NCBI GenBank assembly: GCA_012798365.1
Contig: JAAZNH010000125.1
Location: 1 to 7,101, forward strand
From: Methanomicrobiales archaeon
Lineage (GTDB): Archaea; Halobacteriota; Methanomicrobia; Methanomicrobiales; Methanospirillaceae
Reading direction: 5' to 3'
Length of the DNA stretch: 7,101 bases
A program made the translations under genes and the position numbers. Positions 1 through 6,700 of this stretch are shown here, piece by piece. Each line of letters begins with the position of its first letter. The stretch's first letter is position 1. Below the pieces are notes generated by a model. The model ran no database searches and had not been told where the DNA came from. It was given only the letters and a program-made list of their open reading frames with translations.

Positions 1-1182
1 CAGCCCGATGGCCAGGATGATCAGGCCGTAGCCGATATCCCCGACCATCAGCCCGAAGAAGAGCGGGAAGAAGATCGCAAGCACCGGTGATGGATCGATC
101 TCCTGGTACTTGGGCAGGGAAGAGAGTTTCATCACGAATTCAAAGGGCTTCACCCACGCCGGGTTGTCGTACCAGACCGGGGCCCGTTTCATATCCTCGC
201 CGGTAACGCTGAGTTCGCGGATGATGACGCGACCGCCAAACATCTTCTGGATCTTCGCCTGCGTTGTACGGAGGTGCTTTTTGGGGATCCAGCCCATGAT
301 GACAAACGTGTAGGCTGAGGTCCCGAAGTTCTCGTACATCCCGACTTCATCGTGGATATCCTCAAGGTGCCGGCGCAGGACCACGAGCTCCTGGTACCAG
401 ATAGAAGAGAGGCTGGCAAGCTGCTTCTCGATTGAAGCAATCTCGTTTCGGCTTTTCATCTTCTGCTCTTCGATGAGGGCAAACATCTCAAAGAACGGCC
501 TGCCGGTATACTCCCGGGGGAGCCGGACCTCGTTGACGTTCACCGAGTAGATGAAGGAATGGACCTCTTCGGAGTGCTGTTTGGAAAAGACCATGATGGT
601 GGCCAGCGTCTCGTTATCCACCGCAGTCGAGATCATCTCGAAGTGGTTGCGGGTGATGGCGGCAATCTCCTTTTTGATAAGGTCAATGACCGCTGCATGT
701 TCCCGCTGGATCAGAAGGATCGTGACTTCAAAACCCTCCAGCGCGGGCAGTTCCTTTTCCATGGGCTGGATGATGGAGAGGACCTTGGCATACCGGTCCA
801 GGGCCGTGATGGAGAGGGCCAGCTCGCTCTTTTTTGCCGCAAGCTCGCGGGTGGTATTCTCCAGCTCGCGGATAACGACCTTTGCCTGCCCGATGATCTG
901 GTCGTAACTCTTCGCCTCAAGCGCATTCTGGATCGCGGCCTGCCGGTCAGTATCATCAGCTATCGGAGGGAGGGTTGAGAAGATCGCCCGGATCTTTCCA
1001 AGGACGTCCTGGATCGAGACGGCAGCATCCAGTTTCACCGGATCAAGGATAATCTCTTTTCTGGAGATCTCCGCGCTGGCATTTTCCAGGTGGACCGTTC
1101 CGGCATCGTACAGGAAGTCAACTACGCGGGATAACTCCTTCTTTGGCCCGATGACCTGGATACGTTTCATGCTCTGGAGCAT
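1..1182 (-). CDS. ahaI: A-type ATP synthase subunit I (partial, C-terminus beyond window)
   Basis: Subunit I is the membrane-anchored stator of the archaeal A1Ao ATP synthase. Its soluble N-terminal arm binds the E/H peripheral stalks, and its C-terminal membrane domain forms the ion half-channels against the K-subunit ring. Only 394 residues are present, against roughly 600-700 in the family, and the frame is open at position 1. Residues 1-90 form the first alpha/beta lobe (MLQSMKRIQVIGPKK start). Helical coiled-coil arms lie near 95-135 and 232-275, with the second lobe (FVIMGWIPKKHL) at 293-304. The family signature follows at 340-387: NPAWVKPFE, then KYQEIDPSP, then FPLFFGLMVGDIGYG, which begins the first membrane helix. 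ATG 1182 is chosen because GGAG lies 9 bases upstream; the in-frame ATG at 1170 has no such site. The gene starts 26 bases after subunit H. The family assignment is firm; only the length is cut by the window. Confidence 0.95.
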   Translation of the reverse strand, partial: MLQSMKRIQVIGPKKELSRVVDFLYDAGTVHLENASAEISRKEIILDPVKLDAAVSIQDVLGKIRAIFSTLPPIADDTDRQAAIQNALEAKSYDQIIGQAKVVIRELENTTRELAAKKSELALSITALDRYAKVLSIIQPMEKELPALEGFEVTILLIQREHAAVIDLIKKEIAAITRNHFEMISTAVDNETLATIMVFSKQHSEEVHSFIYSVNVNEVRLPREYTGRPFFEMFALIEEQKMKSRNEIASIEKQLASLSSIWYQELVVLRRHLEDIHDEVGMYENFGTSAYTFVIMGWIPKKHLRTTQAKIQKMFGGRVIIRELSVTGEDMKRAPVWYDNPAWVKPFEFVMKLSSLPKYQEIDPSPVLAIFFPLFFGLMVGDIGYGLIILAIGL

Positions 1183-1208
1183 ACGTTACGTCTCCGCCCT
1201 TTTCCCGG

Positions 1209-1529
1209 CTATTTCATGGTAACCGAACTGACAATCGCGTCAACCGCCCGGGGCAGGTTCTCTGCCCCCCGCTGTGCTGCGGCTTCCCGGGCGGCAAGCG
1301 CATCGCGTTTGACCGTCTCGAGTTCCGTCTCGATGGCTGCTTTTCCCTCCCAGTACATCCGCTCCGCATCGGTTTTTCCCTGGCTGTCAGCAGTGCAGAG
1401 AAGGGCTTCGGCATCGCCCCGCGCCGCTTCAACAGCACGGTCGGTTTCCGTTTTCACCCCTTCGAGTTTTTGTGCAAACTCCTGCTCTTTTTGCCGGATC
1501 TGCTGCAGCAGTGTCTGTTCCTCTTCCAT
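1209..1529 (-). CDS. ahaH: A-type ATP synthase subunit H (peripheral stalk)
   Basis: This 106-residue protein is almost entirely charged, Ala-rich helix. It starts LLQQIRQKEQEFAQKLEGVK and continues through heptad-like Ala/Glu/Lys/Arg spacing to a short C-terminal segment near 92-106. That matches AhaH of archaeal ATP synthases, usually about 100-110 residues, which pairs with subunit E in a coiled coil to form the peripheral stalks linking the catalytic head to subunit I. It lies 9 bases after the small upstream gene and 26 bases before subunit I. H followed by I is the conserved start of archaeal ATP synthase operons (H-I-K-E-C-F-A-B-D). ATG 1529 follows a G-rich ribosome binding site (GGGGG, then TCAAA). 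The sequence is low in unique motifs, so the call rests on length, coiled-coil character and its position before subunit I. Confidence 0.9.
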   Translation of the reverse strand: MEEEQTLLQQIRQKEQEFAQKLEGVKTETDRAVEAARGDAEALLCTADSQGKTDAERMYWEGKAAIETELETVKRDALAAREAAAQRGAENLPRAVDAIVSSVTMK

Positions 1530-1538
1530 TTTGACCCC

Positions 1539-1736
1539 CTATAACCCGTGTTTTCGCTTCAGCACCGAGGTAACCCCGTACGATTCATCATAGCGTGAAG
1601 GACCGTGCCGCTCTTCTTCCCCGCCGGTGCTGATGAGGCCCTTTGCGCGGAGTGCGGCTTCGTCCAGCCGTTCCCGGCACCGGTTGACGGCAGATGCCTG
1701 CAGCGATTTGAGGATTTTTGTGATGTCCTGGGGCAT
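1539..1736 (-). CDS. Small hypothetical protein, first gene of the ATP synthase operon
   Basis: This is a 65-residue protein I do not recognise. Residues 3-35 look like one amphipathic helix (DITKILKSLQASAVNRCRER, continuing LDEAALRAKGL). A polar, flexible linker with GGEEER follows at 38-43, then a basic tail with two Tyr (RYDESYGVTSVLKRKHGL). No signal peptide or membrane segment is visible. Support for it being real: ATG 1736 has a GGAGG site 3 bases upstream, it sits about 25 bases after a predicted transcription start, and it ends only 9 bases before subunit H. It should therefore be cotranscribed with the synthase. A role as a stalk-associated or assembly protein is a guess from position only. 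It could also be a leader-type coding region. Confidence 0.7.
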   Translation of the reverse strand: MPQDITKILKSLQASAVNRCRERLDEAALRAKGLISTGGEEERHGPSRYDESYGVTSVLKRKHGL

Positions 1737-1739
1737 GGT

Positions 1740-1744
1740 CCTCC
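1740..1744 (-). promoter_or_regulatory. Shine-Dalgarno site of the 65-residue operon leader gene
   Basis: Minus-strand GGAGG sits 3 bases before ATG 1736, within a longer GAGGGAGG run. It is one of the strongest ribosome binding sites in the window and is the main reason to believe the small first gene is translated. The spacing is shorter than usual. Confidence 0.6.
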
Positions 1745-1782
1745 CTCACGGATCTGATCACTTGGTCTATACCAGTGGATGA

Positions 1783-1792
1783 CCATATAAAC
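1783..1792. promoter_or_regulatory. TATA element, probably shared by divergent genes
   Basis: Read on the minus strand this is TTTATATGG, preceded by a purine-rich CGAAGG that fits a TFB-recognition element. It would start transcription near 1762, giving a leader of about 25 bases for the ATP synthase operon. Read on the plus strand it is CCATATAAAC, which would start near 1812, upstream of the transporter gene. The minus-strand direction looks stronger. No other convincing TATA element lies between the two divergent genes; a weaker CTATACC is at 1767-1773. Start positions are inferred from the usual archaeal spacing of about 25 bases. Confidence 0.6.
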
Positions 1793-1890
1793 CTTCGTAC
1801 CTTTAGCCGGCGGAATGAAACACGAAAGGAAATGCATTATTTCCCTCCCGTCCAACGGGTGCCGGAACAGGCCTCCCGCGGGCTTTTTGT

Positions 1891-1898
1891 GGATGTGA
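1891..1898 (+). promoter_or_regulatory. Shine-Dalgarno site setting the transporter start
   Basis: GGATGTGA matches the archaeal consensus GGAGGTGA at seven of eight bases and ends 5 bases before GTG 1904. This favours GTG 1904 over the longer in-frame starts: ATG 1832, with only AAAGGA placed too close, and GTG 1775, which lies upstream of the TATA element. Confidence 0.55.
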
Positions 1899-1903
1899 CT
1901 GGC

Positions 1904-3022
1904 GTGGATCTTCTTGTCAATGGCGGCCTCCTGGTGATCTTTGTCCTCGTACTTGCCCTGCCCTTTACGGTGAAATGCATCGAGCATAACCTTGAGGTAT
2001 TCCTCTTTGCCTGCGGGGTTGCAGCCCTCACCCTTTCGGGCTTTGCGGTTATTCCCGGGGAGACAACCGGCTGGAGCCTGGAGATAGTAGAAGAAGCGCT
2101 CCTCTCCCCGCTGAATATCACGAGCCTTTTCGGGATACCTATCGGCATCGTCCAGATCGTCCTTGTCGTGGGCCTTCTCATCTACTGCTTCCACCACCGG
2201 CTCGAATCGGTCATCGTAACCATGGTGGAGCGCTTCCCTCTCCCGGCGATTATCTTTGGCCTCATCGTTGTCCTCGGGCTTGTCTCGAGCATCATCTCTG
2301 CGATCCTTGCAGCCATTATCCTTGTCGAGATCGTCAACGCCCTCCCGGTAGTGAAGAAAGCCAAGATCGAGATCGTGGTCGTCTCATGCTTCTCGATTGG
2401 TCTGGGGGCCGGCCTGACGCCGCTGGGCGAGCCCCTCACCACTATCGTCGTCTCCAAACTCTCGGGCGCCCCCTACCATGCCGGGTTCCACTTCCTGTTT
2501 GATAACCTTGCGTTCTACATCATCCCTGCCGTGATCGCACTCGGGGTGATCGGTGTCCTGCTTTTCAACCGGAGCCAGATTGGCGACAAGACCCTCGAAT
2601 GTATCCTCGAACGGGAATCCGTTGCCGAGATCGTGATCCGGGCCGGCAAGGTCTATCTCTTCATCATGGCCCTCACCTTCCTCGGGGCCGGTTTCAAGCC
2701 CATCATCCTTGAGTATGTCATCACGATTCCCCCGGCAGGACTGTACTGGGTCAACATCGTCTCGGCAGTCCTTGACAATGCAACGCTTGCCGCTGCAGAG
2801 ATCAGCCCCGCGCTCTCCATCCCGCAGATCGTGAGTGCGCTCATGGGCCTCCTCATCGCCGGCGGGATGCTCATTCCCGGCAACATTCCCAACATCATCG
2901 CGGCCTGCAAGCTGCAAATCACGAGCCGGGAATGGGCAGAAGTCGGCATACCGCTCGGGCTTGTCCTGATGGGCGTCTTCTTTGTCATCCTCTTTGTCCC
3001 CTCATTCATCGGCCTCGCTTGA
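1904..3022 (+). CDS. DUF1646 family predicted cation transporter
   Basis: This integral membrane protein has 372 residues from GTG 1904 and about ten hydrophobic segments, near residues 3-23, 31-50, 72-96, 113-129, 130-147, 155-172, 200-221, 249-268, 278-335 (more than one span) and 347-370. The overall pattern matches DUF1646 (COG4756), annotated as predicted cation transporters. Three motifs recall the ion transporter superfamily (NhaD, ArsB, CitM): GLGAGLTPLGEPLTT at 166-180, LDNATLAAAEISPA at 290-303 and GGMLIPGNIPNIIAA at 320-334. The two halves carry matching unwound-helix type motifs, as expected for an inverted repeat. Substrate is not known for the family; Na+ or H+ exchange is an inference. 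An in-frame ATG at 1832 would add 24 residues of unlikely N-terminus. It is divergent from the ATP synthase operon and is followed in the same reading frame by the HEAT-repeat gene. Confidence 0.85.
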   Translation: MDLLVNGGLLVIFVLVLALPFTVKCIEHNLEVFLFACGVAALTLSGFAVIPGETTGWSLEIVEEALLSPLNITSLFGIPIGIVQIVLVVGLLIYCFHHRLESVIVTMVERFPLPAIIFGLIVVLGLVSSIISAILAAIILVEIVNALPVVKKAKIEIVVVSCFSIGLGAGLTPLGEPLTTIVVSKLSGAPYHAGFHFLFDNLAFYIIPAVIALGVIGVLLFNRSQIGDKTLECILERESVAEIVIRAGKVYLFIMALTFLGAGFKPIILEYVITIPPAGLYWVNIVSAVLDNATLAAAEISPALSIPQIVSALMGLLIAGGMLIPGNIPNIIAACKLQITSREWAEVGIPLGLVLMGVFFVILFVPSFIGLA

Positions 3023-3026
3023 TTTG

Positions 3027-3084
3027 GGTGCCGGGGCCTTGCACGAAACGCAGGGAAAACCCCCGGGTGCAGGCCACTGGTACC
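3027..3084 (+). other. Nested stem-loop between the transporter and HEAT genes
   Basis: Three stems nest here. GGTGCC (3027-3032) pairs with GGTACC (3079-3084) with one G-U. GGCC-TT-GCAC (3035-3044) pairs with GTGC-A-GGCC (3067-3075). An inner hairpin GGG-AAAA-CCC spans 3053-3062. It begins 4 bases after the transporter stop codon. There is no T tract after it, so it is not a standard terminator. It could stabilise the 3' end of the transporter message, influence translation of the downstream gene, or be chance pairing in GC-rich DNA. No covariation was tested. The rest of the 3023-3130 gap has no recognisable promoter. Confidence 0.4.
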
Positions 3085-3130
3085 GGAACGCAACAACCAT
3101 GAGGCCGGACTTCCAATACTGGACAGCATT

Positions 3131-3661
3131 ATGGCAGAAACCGGCGGGAATGCAACACCAGAAGAGATCCAGGGCCTGATCGCGGTCTTTGGCAATCCGG
3201 ACATTGAGAAGCGGCATGCGGCAATTGCAGCGCTGCGGGGGATCGGTGAAGCGGCCATAGCCCCGCTGATCGCGGCGATGGCCGGTGCTCCGGATAATGA
3301 CCGGCGCTGGTATGCTGCAATCGCGCTCTCGCGCATTGGCGAACCAGCGGTGCTTCCGCTCATCATGGCAATGGAGACCAACCCGGCGCGGGAGTTCAGG
3401 AAATACGCGGCCGCGGCCCTGGGCGAGATAGGTGAGCCGGCGGCGGATGCACTGATTGATGGTATGGGGAGCAGCGATCCCGAGCTCCGCGGTTTTCTCT
3501 CGCAGGCCCTCTGCCGGATAGGGAAACCTGCCGTGGAATCCCTGACCCGCCGGCTGGGTGATCCGGACGAGACAATCCGGCAGTGCGCCACCCTGACCCT
3601 CTGGCAGATGGGCGAGACCGGTGTGCCGGACATGGTCGAGAACGTGAAGGATGGGGAATAA
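3131..3661 (+). CDS. HEAT-repeat (PBS-lyase type) protein
   Basis: This soluble 176-residue protein is built from five helical repeats of 30-31 residues. The diagnostic inter-helix turn recurs as IGEAAIAPL (38-46), IGEPAVLPL (69-77), IGEPAADAL (100-108), IGKPAVESL (130-138) and MGETGVPDM (160-168). Each is preceded by a helix such as RHAAIAALRG or RKYAAAALGE. Such repeats form a curved solenoid for protein binding and are common in methanogens; no catalytic residues are visible. The fold is clear but the partner is unknown, and the name 'PBS lyase' describes repeat similarity only. ATG 3131 has only a weak GGA upstream (3121-3123). No ATG, GTG or TTG precedes it in frame back to the transporter stop. 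It is likely cotranscribed with the transporter, since no promoter is evident in the gap. Confidence 0.9.
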   Translation: MAETGGNATPEEIQGLIAVFGNPDIEKRHAAIAALRGIGEAAIAPLIAAMAGAPDNDRRWYAAIALSRIGEPAVLPLIMAMETNPAREFRKYAAAALGEIGEPAADALIDGMGSSDPELRGFLSQALCRIGKPAVESLTRRLGDPDETIRQCATLTLWQMGETGVPDMVENVKDGE

Positions 3662-3680
3662 CCCTCCCTCTCATACCCCC

Positions 3681-3693
3681 TGTTTCTCTTTTT
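3681..3693 (+). terminator. T-rich tract, possible archaeal terminator
   Basis: The pyrimidine stretch contains TTT, then TCTC, then five T's, about 20 bases after the HEAT gene stop and before the next promoter-like site. Archaeal RNA polymerase can terminate at oligo-T on the non-template strand without a hairpin. The placement between two plus-strand genes is right, but the tract is short and interrupted. Confidence 0.4.
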
Positions 3694-3711
3694 CACGCCC
3701 CAATCCCAACC

Positions 3712-3718
3712 CATAAAT
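3712..3718 (+). promoter_or_regulatory. TATA-like box of the polymerase D large subunit gene
   Basis: CATAAAT is an AT-rich heptamer in an otherwise C-rich gap. Its centre is about 27 bases before ATG 3742, the distance at which archaeal transcription normally starts. There is no Shine-Dalgarno sequence before that ATG (AATTTACCGGT), so the message is probably leaderless. The element is a weak match to the archaeal TATA consensus. Confidence 0.45.
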
Positions 3719-3741
3719 CTCCGCCATGAGAATTTACCGGT

Positions 3742-6700
3742 ATGCTTGTGCTCTCGCCCACGATGGAGGCTTACGAGAAATCCCTCCTTGACGAGTTGCA
3801 CCGGACCATCGCGGTTGCCAAAGAAGCCCGGAAGAAAGGGTTCGATCCTACGCTCGATGTCGAGATTCCGATTGCAAACGATCTTGCCGACCGCGTGGAA
3901 GTCCTGATCGGTGTCAAAGGAGTAGCGGCGCGGATCCGCGAACTGGAAGCCACGATGTCCCGGGAGGAGGCCGCACTCCGCATCGGCGACGATTTCGTTG
4001 CCCGGAAGTTTGGCGAGAAGGACATCATGGAAGTCCTCGACCATTCCATCCGCGTGGCAATGGCGCTCCTGACGGAAGGTGTCGTGTCGGCTCCGACCGA
4101 AGGTATTGCCAAAGTCGCGCTTGGCAAGAACGACGACGGGACCCAGTACCTGATGATCTTCTATGCCGGGCCGATCCGGAGCGCCGGCGGCACGGCACAG
4201 GCCATGTCCGTGCTGGTCGGCGACTACGTGCGCCAGAAACTCGGGATCAATCGCTACATCCCGCGCCAGGAGGAGGTTGAGCGGTACGTGGAGGAGATCC
4301 GGCAGTACAACAACATCATGAACCTCCAGTATCTCCCCAGCGAGGCGGAGATCCGGCTTATCATCGCGAACTGCCCGGTCTGTGTTGATGGGGAAGCCAC
4401 CGAGCAGGAAGAGGTATCAGGGTACCGTAACCTTGAGCGGGTGGAGACGAACGTTGTCCGGGGCGGCATGGCGCTCGTTATCGGCGAAGGAATTGCCGGC
4501 AAGGCCCGGAAGCTCAAGGGCCGTGTCGAGAAGATGAAGATGGAGGGCTGGGACTGGCTCGACAAGCTCATCGCGGGAGCGGCAAAAGGCGGGGATGATG
4601 GGAAGAGCACGGGTATCAAGCCGCTCGACAAGTACCTCCGCGATCTCATCGGCGGCCGCCCGGTCTTCTCGTACCCGATGCGGAAAGGCGGGTTCCGGCT
4701 CCGGTACGGCCGGTCGAGGAATACCGGCTTTGCCGCGGCCGGCATGAACCCGGCAACGCTCTATATCCTTGGCGAGTTCCTTGCCACCGGCACGCAGATG
4801 AAGACTGAACGGCCCGGCAAGGCCTGCGGGGTGGTACCGGTCGATTCGATCGAGGGGCCTACCATCCGGCTCAAGAACGGGGATGTCCGGAGGATCGACA
4901 GCGAGGAGACGGCAAAGCGGCTGACGGGGAGTGTTGACCGGATCCTTGATGTGGGCGAGATCCTCATCTCATTCGGGGAATTCCTGGAAAACAACCACCC
5001 GCTTGTCCCGGCCGGCTACTGCGCGGAATGGTGGCAGCTTGACGTGGGGCCGGAAGTGAAGCCCCCGAAGGACGAGCAGGAAGCACTGGCCCTTGCCCGG
5101 GCCGGGCAGTATCTCTATCCCGCGTTCACCTGGTTCTGGGACGACATCACCAGTGACCAGGTCCGGGCGCTTGCCGATGCGGTTGCGGCCGGCGGGGCGA
5201 TCCGCGAAGATGCCCTTATCCTGCCGTACGACAAGGCCACCAAGGAGCCCCTTGAACTCCTGCTCATCCCGCACCAGGTGCTGGACGATGGGATCCGGAT
5301 CCCGGCCTGGCAGGTGTTTGCCGCATCGCTGGGGCTTGACGAGAACCTGAAGAAACGCGACACGTGGGCAACTGCTCCGGCCGATGCCGCCCCGCTTGAT
5401 CTTGTGATGCAGGTCAGCGGCCTGAAGATGCGCTCGCGGTCCGGCACCCGGATCGGCGGCCGGATGGGCCGCCCGGGCAAGTCCAAGCCCCGGAAGATGA
5501 ACCCGCCCCCACACGTCCTCTTCCCGCTCGGCGACTCGGGAGGGGCCCGGCGTTCGTTCCAGTCCGCATCCACCCACACGGCAGAGACCGACCAGGAGAA
5601 CACCGAACTCGACTTCCAGAAGTCCGGCGGGATCATTGATATCGAGGTGGGCCGGCGGCGCTGCTCGCAGTGTGGCGAGATCGGGTATCTCAACCGGTGC
5701 CCGCAGTGCGGGGGGCATACGACTGCTGTTTATACCTGCCCCAAGTGCAACCGGGAACTGGACGGCCCCCGCTGTCCTGCCTGCGATGCGGGGGGGGCCT
5801 GCGGCCAGCGGGTTACGCTGAACGTGAAAACCGAGTACGCAAAGGCCATGGAGCGGCTCGGGATGAAAGCCGACAGCGTTGCGCTGGTCAAAGGGGTCAA
5901 GGGGGTCATTTCCCGGGAGAAGACTGTCGAGGCGATGGAGAAGGGGATCCTCCGGGCGAACCGGGGCATCTTTGTCTTCAAGGACGGGACTACCCGGTTT
6001 GACATGATCGATCTCCCGGTCACTCATATCCGGCCGGACGAGATCCGTGTTCCGGTGGAGAAACTCCGCGAGCTCGGGTACACGAAGGACACGTACGGCT
6101 ATGATCTCCAGAACCCCACGCAGGTTGTCGAGCTCCACCCGCAGGACATTCTCCTCTCGGACTCCTGCGCCGAATACATGGTGAACGTGGCCCGGTTCAT
6201 GGACGATCTCCTGGTGAAAGTCTATGGCATGGAACCGTTCTATAACATCAACCGCCCCGAGGAACTGGTCGGCCACCTTGTCATGGGCCTTGCCCCGCAC
6301 ACGAGTGCCGGTGTCCTTGCCCGGGTGGTCGGGTTCACAAAGGCGAATGTTGGCTACGCCCACCCGTTCTTCCATGCAGCCAAGCGCCGGAACTGCTTCT
6401 ATGGCGACACAAAAATCGAAGTGCTGGACGGTCGTACGTGGATGAAGACACCAATCCGGAAGTTCGTCCTGGAGAACTTCGATATCAGCCAGCCCGGTAT
6501 CGACCGGCTCGGTACGTATTACTCGGATCCGGCCCGGCCGTTTTACACCCGGACCATTGACACGAACGGCCAGATCCATATCCGGAAGATCACCTCGGTC
6601 TCGATCCATCGTTCCCCGGCCAACCTGATCCGGTTCACCACCCAGCGGGGCCGGGAGCTCATTGTTACCCCCGACCACGCGATGCTCCTCTGGGACACGA

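Noticed and set aside
559..978. Plus-strand frame of 139 codons opposite subunit I
   Set aside because: The minus-strand subunit I reading is continuous and matches the family. The plus-strand product has no recognisable domain.
1775..1903. Longer N-terminus for the DUF1646 protein from GTG 1775 or ATG 1832
   Set aside because: GTG 1775 is upstream of the probable TATA element and could not be on that transcript. ATG 1832 lacks a properly spaced ribosome site, and both add sequence before a first membrane helix that starts naturally at 1904.
3020..3022. TGA as a selenocysteine codon joining transporter and HEAT proteins
   Set aside because: The transporter ends at the normal family length at this TGA, no Cys is expected there, and archaeal SECIS elements lie in untranslated regions with a specific form I could not recognise in the stem-loop.
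3726..3791. Short overlapping frame starting ATG 3726 before DP2
   Set aside because: It has only 21 codons, lacks a ribosome binding site, lies out of frame with DP2 and has no recognisable product.
2653..4044. Open frame of 463 codons on the minus strand spanning three plus-strand genes
   Set aside because: It crosses the transporter, HEAT and DP2 genes and their intergenic gaps on the opposite strand. Its product is Ser/Arg/Pro-rich low-complexity sequence with no recognisable family.
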